Assembly: GCA_903839405.1 (NCBI GenBank)
Contig: CAIMCD010000046.1
Span: forward strand, 1 to 64,000
From: an uncultured Chlorobiaceae bacterium
Lineage (GTDB): Bacteria > Bacteroidota > Chlorobiia > Chlorobiales > Chlorobiaceae
Direction of reading: 5' to 3'
Length of the DNA stretch: 64,000 nucleotides
Below are positions 17,586 through 26,269 of the stretch, piece by piece. The position numbers were made by a program, and so were the translations under genes. Each line of letters opens with the position of its first letter. The stretch's first letter is position 1. The notes under the pieces were generated by a model. It did no database searches, was not told the DNA's origin, and saw only the letters and a list, made by a program, of their open reading frames with translations.

Positions 17586-18355
17586 TATCTCTTCAAACGC
17601 AAACGGGGTACTTATCCCTTATTGAAAAAGCCAAAAAGCTCCGTCAGGATACCTTCACGGCGTTCATTGAACATGGTGAAGCCCATCTCGGGGGCAGTTT
17701 TTCCATTATTGAGCTGCTGCTTGCCCTTTATGAGGAGGTACTGCAGGAGGATGACAAATTTATTCTGAGCAAGGCCCATGCATCCTTTCCCTTGTGCATC
17801 CTGCTCCGGGAGAAAGGATTCAACCCTGCCTTGACCACACATCTGGAACGCGATCCCCTTAACGGTATTCACTGTACAACGGGCAGTCTCGGCCACGGTC
17901 TTCCGATGGCCACCGGCATGGCTTTTGCAAAAAAGCTTCAGCAACAAGCGGGAAATATCTTTGTTTTGATCAGCGATGGCGAGTGTCAGGAGGGGACCAC
18001 CTGGGAGTCGTTGCTGATAGCCGCGAGCCACAAGCTTGATAATCTGCGCCTTATCATCGATTATAACAAGATTCAGGCATTGGCTCCGATCAGTGAAGTG
18101 CTTCCGCTTGATGACCTTGCAGCCAAGTTCCGGGCTTTCAATTGGGATACGGTTGAGGTTATGGATGGGCATTCATTTGAAGCGCTCATTGCGGCTCTCA
18201 GCCATAAGTCGGAGGCAGGTAAACCATTGGCAATTATAGCTCATACGGTTAAAGGGAAGGGAATCAAACCCTTTGAGAACAATCCGGAGTGGCATGCCAG
18301 AAAAATTAAAGGAGAAGAGATGGAAATCGGTAAACAAGAGCTGGGGATGTTATGA
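17582..18355 (+). CDS. transketolase, N-terminal (thiamine-diphosphate binding) subunit
   Basis: This 257-residue protein is the PP-binding half of a split transketolase. GHGLPMATG and the thiamine-diphosphate motif ISDGECQEGTTWE followed by LIIDYNK are clear, and HTVKGKGI near the end is typical. It would bind the cofactor diphosphate and Mg and work with the pyrimidine-binding half encoded next (4-base overlap). Transketolase chemistry moves two-carbon units and can build sedoheptulose phosphate or branched sugars. A dedicated copy inside a polysaccharide locus implies a special sugar rather than central metabolism. Confidence 0.9.
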   Translation: MISLQTQTGYLSLIEKAKKLRQDTFTAFIEHGEAHLGGSFSIIELLLALYEEVLQEDDKFILSKAHASFPLCILLREKGFNPALTTHLERDPLNGIHCTTGSLGHGLPMATGMAFAKKLQQQAGNIFVLISDGECQEGTTWESLLIAASHKLDNLRLIIDYNKIQALAPISEVLPLDDLAAKFRAFNWDTVEVMDGHSFEALIAALSHKSEAGKPLAIIAHTVKGKGIKPFENNPEWHARKIKGEEMEIGKQELGML

Positions 18356-18855
18356 GAAGACGCTTCGGAAAAATTATTGCTGATCTTGCGGCTCAGGATG
18401 AAACAATCTATGTTGTTGCCGGTGATATCGGATACCGGGTATTTGACGAATTTCGTGAACGCTATCCATCCCGTTTTATCAATATGGGCATCTGTGAGCA
18501 GAGCATGATTGGCGTGGCCGCAGGCATGGCGATTGAGGGTTTGAAGCCGTGGGTTTACACGATTACCCCCTTTTTGATTGAGCGCCCGTTTGAGCAGGTG
18601 AAGCTTGATATTGATCAGCAGAATGTCAATGTAAAGCTTGTCGGCTTTGCTGACTATCCACACCTGGGCCCTACCCATACGGAGCTGAACGGAGCGGATC
18701 TTATGCGGTTGTTCCACAACGTAGCCCCATATTTTCCCGCTGATGGTGATGAAGCCGAGAGCATGCTTATGGCCGCCTATGCACTGAATGGGCCTGCCTT
18801 TATCAGTTTGAAAAGCGATCCTCTTCTCAGCCGTTCAATTACCGGAGCAAAGTAA
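18352..18855 (+). CDS. transketolase, pyrimidine-binding subunit lacking the C-terminal domain
   Basis: This protein carries the Pyr domain of transketolase: VVAGDIGYR, then NMGICEQSMIGVAAGMA with the conserved catalytic Glu in CEQ, and GPTHTELNGADLM. At 167 residues it is about half the usual ~300 of stand-alone C-terminal subunits, because the third (transketolase-C) domain is absent and the frame stops after FISLKSDPLLSR. It would pair with the 17582 product. The stop overlaps the methyltransferase start (TAATG). The short form might still be active, since the third domain is not catalytic. Confidence 0.85.
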   Translation: MRRRFGKIIADLAAQDETIYVVAGDIGYRVFDEFRERYPSRFINMGICEQSMIGVAAGMAIEGLKPWVYTITPFLIERPFEQVKLDIDQQNVNVKLVGFADYPHLGPTHTELNGADLMRLFHNVAPYFPADGDEAESMLMAAYALNGPAFISLKSDPLLSRSITGAK

Positions 18856-19520
18856 TGGGGCAATTGGTTAACTTCGTAACTCCACTTCACCAGGCAACAA
18901 AGCGGGATTATTTGGCTCGCATGGTTGACGACAAGGTGCACTGCATGAAGGTCGCCAAAGAGTATGGCTCGGACTACTGGGATGGTGATCGCCGTTACGG
19001 CTATGGCGGGTATCGCTATATGCCCGGAAGATGGAAGCCGGTTGCCGAGGCATTGATTCGAACCTATGGTCTTGTTGCCGGCTCACGGGTGCTTGATGTC
19101 GGGTGCGGAAAGGGATTTCTGCTGCATGAAATGCTGCTCCTTGAGCCGGAGCTGCAGGTAACCGGCTTTGATATTTCGGAGCATGGCCTTAACTCGGCAA
19201 CGGAGCCGGTCAGGCCGCATCTATTCAAACACAAGGCACAGTCGCCTTATCCTTTTGCAGACAAGGAGTTTGACCTTGTTATCTCACTCGGTACCCTGCA
19301 TAATCTGCGTCTCTTTGAACTGCAGGCAGCTCTGACGGAGATTGAACGGGTGGGCAAACAGGGTTATGTGATGCTTGAAAGCTACCGGAATGAACAGGAG
19401 CTGTTCAATCTGCAGTGCTGGGCCCTGACCTGCGAATCATTTTTTGATGAGGCGGAGTGGGTCTGGCTTTATCGCCACTTCGGCTATAGCGGTGATTATG
19501 AGTTTATCTATTTTGAGTAA
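18855..19520 (+). CDS. class I SAM-dependent methyltransferase
   Basis: This 221-residue protein has the SAM-binding motif RVLDVGCGKGFLL and acidic motif II region TGFDIS, then DLVISLGTLHNL. It is a Rossmann-fold methyltransferase whose first 60 residues (rich in Asp and Tyr, WDGDRRYGYGGY) may hold the acceptor. Being translationally coupled to the transketolase half, it most likely methylates the sugar made by this module, or an intermediate. The exact acceptor atom cannot be read from sequence. Confidence 0.85.
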   Translation: MGQLVNFVTPLHQATKRDYLARMVDDKVHCMKVAKEYGSDYWDGDRRYGYGGYRYMPGRWKPVAEALIRTYGLVAGSRVLDVGCGKGFLLHEMLLLEPELQVTGFDISEHGLNSATEPVRPHLFKHKAQSPYPFADKEFDLVISLGTLHNLRLFELQAALTEIERVGKQGYVMLESYRNEQELFNLQCWALTCESFFDEAEWVWLYRHFGYSGDYEFIYFE

Positions 19521-19580
19521 ACAGACTATTTTCTTTACGCCGATTACCGTTAGTGCTTCCTGAAAAAAAAATAAAAAATA

Positions 19581-21575
19581 ATGCAGTTAAAGTATCGGGC
19601 TGATATTGACGGTTTGCGTGCTATTGCTGTTTTGGCTGTAATATTTTTTCATGCCGGTATTCCTGGATTTTCGGGTGGTTTTGTTGGTGTTGATGTTTTT
19701 TTTGTGATCTCGGGATTTCTTATTACCTCGATTATTTTAAAAGAGATCCAAAACGGAACATTTTCTATTGCCCGCTTCTATGAGCGCCGGATCAGAAGGA
19801 TTTTTCCGGCACTTTTCCCTGTTATTGCCTTTACCCTTATTGTTGGGGCTGTCATTTTTAATTTCAATGCATTCAAAGACCTTGGGCAAAGCATAACCGC
19901 CACCACGCTTTTTTCATCGAATATTCTTTTCTGGTATAGGGGTGGTTATTTTGATGCACCATCCCTCCAGAAGCCCTTACTGCACACTTGGTCACTCGCA
20001 GTTGAGGAGCAGTTCTATATTTTTTTTCCATTACTGCTTTTTGCGATTCACCGTTTTTTCAGGAACCGCTATTTTCTCTGGCTTCTTGGTATAGCTTTTG
20101 TCTCGCTGGTTGCGAGTATTTGGGCAGTACATTTTTATCAGGAAGCTACCTTTTATTGGGTTCCAACCAGGGCATGGGAGCTGCTGGCAGGTTCACTGCT
20201 TGCCCTCGAAGCCGTTCCATTACCATCATCTTCCGTTCAAAGGAATGTGCTTTCGGTATCTGGTCTTGGGCTTATTAGCTACAGTATAGGCTTCTACACA
20301 GAAGCCACTCTTTTTCCTGGGGCAAATGCTATCGCTCCGGTGTTGGGGGCAAGCCTCATTATTTATTCTGGTATAGCCGGCACTTCCGTTGTGAGCAAGG
20401 CGCTCAGCGTCAAACCACTGGTGTTTATCGGGCTTATTTCATACTCACTCTATCTTTGGCACTGGCCTCTTATTGCATTTTCAAAGTATTTTATGTTTCG
20501 TGAGTTGAATGCTTTGGAAATTACACTCATTATCGCGGCAACATTTTTTATTTCAGTACTTTCTTTAAAGTTTATTGAGCAGCCTTTTCGTGGAAATCAG
20601 CCAATAATTCCTGACCGAAAGAGACTTTTTGCGCTCTCGGCAATCGTGATGTTCCTTGCTATTTTTTCCGGAAGCATCATTAATATGCAAAATGGTATGC
20701 CGTATCGCTATCCAGAAGCGAATGCTGCAATTATGAGAGTTGAAGAGAGAGATTCCGAATGGGGTAGATCAGGAGAATTAATTAATGAAAAAATAAACAA
20801 CAGCAAAAGACGATCGACAATAGGTGCTGTGGGCAAGGTTCCAAGTTTTATTCTTTGGGGCGATTCGCATGCACAGGCATTACTTCCGGCTATATCCAGC
20901 AAAGCCAAGCAGTTTGGTTTATCTGGTTTTGTTTTTTCCGGTGGTCCTCCTACGCTTGGAATAGATGTAAACGGATCTATTTATAGTATGGCTTCTCATA
21001 ACGATGAGGTCATGTCATTTATCAAGCAACATCCTGAGGTGAAAACAGTAATCATTGCGGCAAGATGGCCGTTGTATGCTAATGGGCAGGGTTCGAAAAA
21101 TGAACTTCCCCTTATGCATAATAGACTTAAAGATGTTAATGGTTTTTATAGCAGTCAATCTAATGCGATGATACTGAGAATGGGACTTTTTAAAGCCGTT
21201 CAAACTCTAATTGGTTTTGGAAAAAAAGTTGTAATTGTTTCGGATGTTCCCGAGATTGGTTTTGATGTATTGAAGCTTTCTTTTTTAAGTCACATAAAAA
21301 GAGAAAGTTACTATGGTTTATTGCCATCCAGGCAAGAGTATTATGAAAGAAATAAAGCAGTTCAGGAGATGTTGTCGGTTTTGTCAAAACGTTCGAATGT
21401 TATGATTGTACATCCTGAATTAATGTTTTTTGATAAGAATGGCTACGCTATTATTGCAGCGAATAGTAAACTGCTTTACAGGGATGATGATCATTTGTCC
21501 GGATATGGTGCTGATTTTGTCGCTCCAGTGTTTGATAATGTTTTTCAGAATATATCAGATCAGGCCGTTCGTTAG
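19581..21575 (+). CDS. OafA/YrhL-type acyltransferase with C-terminal SGNH domain
   Basis: This 664-residue protein O-acetylates surface glycans. Residues 1-370 are a ten-helix acyltransferase-3 domain: ADIDGLRAIAVLAV at the N-terminus with FFHAG (the catalytic-type His), FVISGFLI and HTWSLAVEEQFYIFFP. Residues about 400-660 are an extracytoplasmic SGNH hydrolase-like domain with the nucleophile motif WGDSHAQ and the late DDHLSGYG (Asp-x2-His-like pair). Acetyl groups taken from the cytosol would be carried across the membrane and placed on the polysaccharide. The first part of the SGNH half is more AT-rich than the upstream module. Confidence 0.9.
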   Translation: MQLKYRADIDGLRAIAVLAVIFFHAGIPGFSGGFVGVDVFFVISGFLITSIILKEIQNGTFSIARFYERRIRRIFPALFPVIAFTLIVGAVIFNFNAFKDLGQSITATTLFSSNILFWYRGGYFDAPSLQKPLLHTWSLAVEEQFYIFFPLLLFAIHRFFRNRYFLWLLGIAFVSLVASIWAVHFYQEATFYWVPTRAWELLAGSLLALEAVPLPSSSVQRNVLSVSGLGLISYSIGFYTEATLFPGANAIAPVLGASLIIYSGIAGTSVVSKALSVKPLVFIGLISYSLYLWHWPLIAFSKYFMFRELNALEITLIIAATFFISVLSLKFIEQPFRGNQPIIPDRKRLFALSAIVMFLAIFSGSIINMQNGMPYRYPEANAAIMRVEERDSEWGRSGELINEKINNSKRRSTIGAVGKVPSFILWGDSHAQALLPAISSKAKQFGLSGFVFSGGPPTLGIDVNGSIYSMASHNDEVMSFIKQHPEVKTVIIAARWPLYANGQGSKNELPLMHNRLKDVNGFYSSQSNAMILRMGLFKAVQTLIGFGKKVVIVSDVPEIGFDVLKLSFLSHIKRESYYGLLPSRQEYYERNKAVQEMLSVLSKRSNVMIVHPELMFFDKNGYAIIAANSKLLYRDDDHLSGYGADFVAPVFDNVFQNISDQAVR

Positions 21576-21694
21576 CGTAATAATTGTAAGCCCAAGGCAA
21601 TGGTAATCTTTATTAAATATTAAATTAAAGGTAATTCGTATTTTGTGTTATAATGCCAGAAAAATATCATTTATCAAATGAAGGCTTGTAATAT

Positions 21695-22273
21695 ATGAAT
21701 ATTTTAGGGGGAAGATATTATAGTGAAGAAGAGCTTGCTGCGGCCGGATTCAAGTCGGTTGGGAAAAATGTAAAAATACATAATCGTTCAAGCATTTATT
21801 GTCCTGAAAATATTTCAATTGGTGATAATGTCCGCATTGATGATTATGTCGTAATTATTGGGTCAGGATCGCTACGGATTGAAAATAATGTTCAACTCTG
21901 TAATTATTGTTTTCTTGGGTGTACAGCCGGCATCGTCATACAAAGTTTCTCTACATTGGCTCCGGGAGTCAAGATATTCAGTTCGAGTGATGACTATAGT
22001 GGTGAATACTTGACAAATCCAACGCTTCCAAAAGAGTTGACAGGTGGAAAAAAAGCTCCGGTTTTACTCGAAAAGCATGTTATTGTCGGCGCAGGTACAG
22101 TTATTCTTCCTGGTGTTGTTTTGCATGAAGGTGTCAGTGTCGGCGCACTCTCATTGGTGAAAAAAGATCTTGACGCCTGGGGTATGTATGCGGGTCAACC
22201 TGCGAAATTTCTTAAAAAAAGATCAAATGCTCTTTTGGAAAAGGAAAGAATCTACAACGAATCCATACAATGA
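21695..22273 (+). CDS. left-handed beta-helix (hexapeptide) acyltransferase
   Basis: This 192-residue protein is a LacA/maa-type acetyl-CoA-dependent O- or N-acyltransferase. Imperfect hexapeptide repeats run through it (SIGDNVRIDDYVVI, IVGAGTVILPGVV, GVSVGALSLV), and it ends in the GQPAKFLKKR motif typical of this family after the coenzyme A site. It would acetylate a nucleotide sugar or amino sugar. With the PLP aminotransferase at 22367, it could make an acetamido sugar. TATAAT at 21649-21654 could be its promoter -10, but no -35 is clear. Confidence 0.86.
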   Translation: MNILGGRYYSEEELAAAGFKSVGKNVKIHNRSSIYCPENISIGDNVRIDDYVVIIGSGSLRIENNVQLCNYCFLGCTAGIVIQSFSTLAPGVKIFSSSDDYSGEYLTNPTLPKELTGGKKAPVLLEKHVIVGAGTVILPGVVLHEGVSVGALSLVKKDLDAWGMYAGQPAKFLKKRSNALLEKERIYNESIQ

Positions 22274-22280
22274 ATTTTCA

Positions 22281-22370
22281 ATGAATAATGAACCACTACC
22301 AGCAGAGTTGACGCTACGAAATGTGTGTCATTACTTTGTAATTGGTTTTGGCAACAAGGAGGTTAAATGA
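22281..22370 (+). CDS. possible 29-residue coupling ORF before the aminotransferase
   Basis: An ATG at 22281 opens a 29-codon frame whose TGA overlaps the ATG of the aminotransferase gene (ATGA at 22367), and the AAGGAGG that serves the aminotransferase lies inside it. This could be a translational-coupling minigene. It could equally be chance, since it has no own ribosome site and the peptide (MNNEPLPAEL...) shows nothing recognisable. Confidence 0.2.
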   Translation: MNNEPLPAELTLRNVCHYFVIGFGNKEVK

Positions 22371-23455
22371 AGGTACCGTTTTTAGATTTACGAGTAACTG
22401 ATCCCAACGAGAAGCAGCAACTGCTTGCTGCGGTCGAGAGTGTGCTCGATCATGGCCGCATGGTGATGGGATCGGAAATTGAAGCGTATGAAGAGGCTGT
22501 CGCATCTTTTTGTCAACGCAACTATGCCGTCAGTGTAGGGTCGGGAACCGATGCACTGTATCTGGGCTTGCGTGCATTGAATATTGGCCGTGGAGATGAG
22601 GTCATAACGACATCACTTTCATGGATAGCGACGGCTAATGCAATTGCTTTGACCGGCGCAACCCCGGTTTTTGCTGACATCCGCGAGGATCTGAATATTG
22701 ATCCCGAGAGTGTTGCCGGCTTGGTAACAGCAAAGACAAAAGCTATACTTGCGGTTAATTATACCGGAAAAGTGAGTGATTATGATGCGCTGGAAAAAAT
22801 AGCGACCGAGCATAATCTCTTATTGATTGAGGATGGTTCGCAATCGTTCGGGGCAAAATACAAGGGGCGTATTTGTGGTTCATTTGGAACCCTGTCGGCT
22901 ATCAGTCATAACCCAATGAAAGTTTTTGCGGCTATTGGCGAGGCCGGGACGATACTGGTGAATGACCGGGATTTGTATGACAGGCTTGTGTCATTGCGAT
23001 ATAACGGGACGGTTAACCGGGAAACCTGTATGGAGCCAAGTCTTAACGGCAGAATGGATACGGTTCAGGCGGCCATATTATTAACAAGGCTACAATCCTT
23101 GCCGGACGTTATACAGAAGCGCCGGAGTAATGCATCTTTTTATGATAAAAACTTGCAGGGCGTTGTCACGCTTCCAACGGAGCGTGATTATGAAGAGGAT
23201 GTTTATTACACCTATACCATCCGTTCTGCACGCCGCGATGAGCTGAAAGCCTATCTTGAAGCGTGTGGTATTGAAACCAAAATCCAGCATCAGTTATTAA
23301 TGCCTGAGCAACCGGCATATTGCAACAGTGCGGCTGGTGATTTCAATAATGCAAAAAAAATAGTCAAAGAGGTTCTGTGTATTCCGATTCATGAGAAGTT
23401 GACTGAAGCACAGCTTGAATATGTTGTCGCCTCAATAAAGAGTTTTAACTCATGA
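22367..23455 (+). CDS. DegT/DnrJ/EryC1-family sugar aminotransferase
   Basis: This 362-residue PLP enzyme transfers an amino group to a keto-sugar nucleotide. The N-terminal VPFLDLR, the SVGSGTDALYLGL cofactor segment, LIEDGSQSFGA (Asp and Gln contacts) and SHNPMKVFAAIGEAG with the Schiff-base Lys are all present. AAGGAGG five bases before the ATG is one of the best ribosome sites in the window. It lies between an acyltransferase and a cupin, so it probably makes an N-acylated amino sugar. The keto-sugar source is not obvious locally, since no dehydratase is seen. Confidence 0.9.
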   Translation: MKVPFLDLRVTDPNEKQQLLAAVESVLDHGRMVMGSEIEAYEEAVASFCQRNYAVSVGSGTDALYLGLRALNIGRGDEVITTSLSWIATANAIALTGATPVFADIREDLNIDPESVAGLVTAKTKAILAVNYTGKVSDYDALEKIATEHNLLLIEDGSQSFGAKYKGRICGSFGTLSAISHNPMKVFAAIGEAGTILVNDRDLYDRLVSLRYNGTVNRETCMEPSLNGRMDTVQAAILLTRLQSLPDVIQKRRSNASFYDKNLQGVVTLPTERDYEEDVYYTYTIRSARRDELKAYLEACGIETKIQHQLLMPEQPAYCNSAAGDFNNAKKIVKEVLCIPIHEKLTEAQLEYVVASIKSFNS

Positions 23456-23490
23456 GTGCTCTTTAACGAAAAAGCACAAAAAGAGCAATT

Positions 23491-24030
23491 ATGAGCACCT
23501 TTAATACACGTGAAATGAGTCAAGGTAATCATTCGGTTATTCAACCGATATATGATGCAAACGGATTACTTGCGGTCGATTACAGCATACTTGAACAACT
23601 CAGGAATGCTGCCCGGTTAAGTGAGTTAAAGCGCTCACGCTTATGTGCGCATCGTCATCTTGATGACAGGATTCATGAAATGCTGATTGGATTCTGTGCC
23701 GATTCATATGTCAGGCCTCATCGGCATAGTTCTAAAATAGAGTCATTTCATGTTATTGAAGGCATTATTGAAGTAGTCGTGTATGATGATGCCGGAACAA
23801 TCAAGCATCGGCAGCTTCTTGGGGCACTGTCAAGCGGATATCCTTTTTATTTCAGAGCCGATAATCATGATTGGCATAGCGTTCTTGTGCATTCCGAATT
23901 TGCGCTTGTTCATGAGACAACCAATGGGCCATTCAATGCATCTGAAAGTGAATTTGCTTCATGGTCTCCTGAGCCTGCAGATCATGAAGGGGTAAAACGG
24001 TTTATGTCGGCCTTAAGAGAGCAGGTTTAA
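23491..24030 (+). CDS. WbuC-type cupin protein
   Basis: This 179-residue protein is a small metal-binding cupin related to WbuC of O-antigen loci. The C-AHRHLDDRIHEMLIGF segment and the SYVRPHRHSSKIESFHV-EG cupin motif (His-x-His and Glu) are visible in the middle, with HSVLVH in the last strand. The biochemical role of WbuC proteins is not established; they accompany UDP-sugar epimerase and amino-sugar genes. Here it follows the PLP aminotransferase after 35 bases. Confidence 0.8.
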   Translation: MSTFNTREMSQGNHSVIQPIYDANGLLAVDYSILEQLRNAARLSELKRSRLCAHRHLDDRIHEMLIGFCADSYVRPHRHSSKIESFHVIEGIIEVVVYDDAGTIKHRQLLGALSSGYPFYFRADNHDWHSVLVHSEFALVHETTNGPFNASESEFASWSPEPADHEGVKRFMSALREQV

Positions 24031-24137
24031 CCTCACGATTGTGCTTGTTCATGATACCCAGCAGAGAGAAAAAGCAAGAATAGAGAGGTCGTCGTTATTG
24101 CGTGCAAGTAATCTATAAATTATAGAAGAGCGTCGTT

Positions 24138-25571
24138 TTGAAATCAAATGTGGTTTTTGTATCGGGACATTTTAATGTCATTCATCCAGGGCATCTTCGC
24201 TTACTGCGTTTTGCAAAAGAGTGTGGTGGCCGTTTGATTGTTGCTGTAGAGAGTGATCGCATAGCAGGAAACGCCGCACATGTTCATGAACAATTACGGC
24301 TCGAAGGTGTGCAAAGTAATTCATGGGTTGATGACGCATTCATTATTGATGAACCTGTTCAAGCCGTTATTGCTCGCCTGCGTCCCGATATTGTCGTTAA
24401 AGGCAAAGAGCATGAACTTCGTTTGAACAGTGAGCTGGAAGTGCTTGATCAGTATGGAGGAAAACTCCTTTTCAGTTCAGGTGAAACGATATTTTCCTCG
24501 CTTGATTTGATTCGCAAGGAGTTTCGGGATCTTGATTCCCGTTCCATCAGTATTCCGCAGGAGTATCTCAAGCGACACCATATCGAGCCGAAAAGGCTTA
24601 TTGAATTGGTGAAATGTTTTTCAAAGCTGAAGGTGTGCGTTGTCGGTGACCTGATTATTGATGAGTATATTACCTGTCAGCCATTGGGGATGTCCCAGGA
24701 AGATCCAACCGTTGTTGTTACACCGATTGATTCTACCCGCTTTATTGGTGGAGCGGGGATTGTTGCCGCACATGCCGCTGGCTTGGGCGCATCGGTTCAC
24801 TATGTCGCTGTTTCCGGGGACGATGCCACACGTGATTTTGCGCTTGCTGAGTTGGCTTCTGCCGGCGTCACGGTCCGCCTGCTGGTTGACGATAGCCGTC
24901 CCACAACGTTGAAGCAGCGTTATCGTTGCAAAGGCAAAAGTATGTTGCGCGTCAGTCATCTGCACCAGGGAGCAATCTCGGTTGCCCTTCAGAAACAGAT
25001 GCTCGAAGAGTTGGAGCAGGCAATGGATGGAGCTGATCTGCTGGTGTTTTCTGATTTTAATTATGGTTGCCTGCCTCAACCCCTCGTTGACGAGATGATT
25101 GCGCTTGCCAAAAGCCGGGGCGTGATGCTTGCGGCCGACAGCCAGTCCTCTTCACAGGTGGGTGATATCAGCCGTTTCAAGGGGATGGATCTCCTCACTC
25201 CAACTGAACGTGAAGCCCGTATCAGTACCCGGAACCGTGAGGATGGTCTGGTGATTCTGGCTGAAGAGCTTCGGCAGCAGGCAAAAGCATACAATATTCT
25301 GCTCAAGCTGGGTGAAGAGGGGCTGCTGATTCATGCCAGCAACGGTAATGTCGATAGCTGGTTGACGGACCGGGTAGATGCCTTGAATGACTCACCGAAA
25401 GATGTTGCCGGTGCAGGGGATTCACTGTTGATAACCAGTGCCATGACCCTCGCCAGCGGTGGCAATATCTGGGAGGCGGCTTGCCTTGGATCGCTTGCCG
25501 CAGCACTTCAGGTTGGCCGGGTAGGTAATACACCTCTTCGGACAGAAGAGTTTATGAGGGAGCTGGCCTGA
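24138..25571 (+). CDS. HldE-like bifunctional protein in reversed domain order (nucleotidyltransferase then PfkB kinase)
   Basis: This 477-residue protein has a cytidylyltransferase-fold domain first (about 1-140, with GHFNVIHPGHLRLL, the HxGH-like site, and DIVVKGKEH) and a ribokinase-type sugar kinase second (about 165-470, with GDLIIDEYI, GGAGIVAAHAA and the catalytic GAGDS). HldE, the ADP-heptose enzyme, has kinase first and nucleotidyltransferase second. The parts match heptose-7-phosphate kinase and heptose-1-phosphate nucleotidylyltransferase, but in swapped order. The start is TTG at 24138. Its stop overlaps the next gene start. Confidence 0.83.
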   Translation: MKSNVVFVSGHFNVIHPGHLRLLRFAKECGGRLIVAVESDRIAGNAAHVHEQLRLEGVQSNSWVDDAFIIDEPVQAVIARLRPDIVVKGKEHELRLNSELEVLDQYGGKLLFSSGETIFSSLDLIRKEFRDLDSRSISIPQEYLKRHHIEPKRLIELVKCFSKLKVCVVGDLIIDEYITCQPLGMSQEDPTVVVTPIDSTRFIGGAGIVAAHAAGLGASVHYVAVSGDDATRDFALAELASAGVTVRLLVDDSRPTTLKQRYRCKGKSMLRVSHLHQGAISVALQKQMLEELEQAMDGADLLVFSDFNYGCLPQPLVDEMIALAKSRGVMLAADSQSSSQVGDISRFKGMDLLTPTEREARISTRNREDGLVILAEELRQQAKAYNILLKLGEEGLLIHASNGNVDSWLTDRVDALNDSPKDVAGAGDSLLITSAMTLASGGNIWEAACLGSLAAALQVGRVGNTPLRTEEFMRELA

Positions 25572-26269
25572 TGCGCGCGCTCCTTCTTGCCGCTGGGTGC
25601 GGTACCCGGTTACGCCCCTTGACCAATTCCATCCCAAAGTGCCTTGTTCCAATTAAAGGAGAGCCCTTATTGGAGATATGGCTGGATCGGCTGACCAAGG
25701 CAGGCGTCGGGCCTTTTTTGGTCAATACCCACTATCTGGCCGATCAGGTTGAAGAGTTTATCTCTACATCCCCATACCGGGATATGGTCACACAGGACTA
25801 TGAGGCTGAACTGCGAGGTACAGCCGGCACCCTGATTGCAAATCTTGACTTTTTTCAGGGTGAAGATGGGATGCTGATCCATGCCGACAACTACTCGCTT
25901 GCGGATTTTTCAGCATTTGTTCAGGCCCATCGGCAGCGGCCCGAAGAGTGCCTGATCACCATGATGGCCTTTCGTACCGATACCCCCTCTTCCTGCGGCA
26001 TTCTGGAGCTTGATGAGAGAGGGGTCGTCAGAGGATTTCATGAAAAAGTGGCAGAGCCACCAGGGAATCTGGCAAATGGTGCGGTCTATATTCTTTCAGC
26101 CGAAATGTTGCGGCTCATCGCCAAAGAGTTTTCTGCCGTGCAGGATTTCAGCACCGAAGTGCTTCCTCATTTTATCGGGAAGATTTTTACCTATGAAACT
26201 TCCGCACTTTTTCTTGACATCGGGACACCGGAGAGTTACCGTAAAGCGAATAAGGAAGGAGGGTTGTGA
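25571..26269 (+). CDS. HddC/RmlA-type sugar-1-phosphate nucleotidyltransferase
   Basis: This 232-residue protein activates a sugar 1-phosphate to an NDP-sugar. The signature LLLAAGCGTRLRPLT at 4-18 and PKCLVPIKG follow the family pattern; ADNYSLADF places the Mg-binding Asp, and FLDIGTP is the C-terminal metal site. The closest look is to HddC, the D-glycero-D-manno-heptose 1-phosphate guanylyltransferase. It starts at the last base of the preceding gene and ends overlapping the next, so all three are one transcript. Confidence 0.83.
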   Translation: MRALLLAAGCGTRLRPLTNSIPKCLVPIKGEPLLEIWLDRLTKAGVGPFLVNTHYLADQVEEFISTSPYRDMVTQDYEAELRGTAGTLIANLDFFQGEDGMLIHADNYSLADFSAFVQAHRQRPEECLITMMAFRTDTPSSCGILELDERGVVRGFHEKVAEPPGNLANGAVYILSAEMLRLIAKEFSAVQDFSTEVLPHFIGKIFTYETSALFLDIGTPESYRKANKEGGL

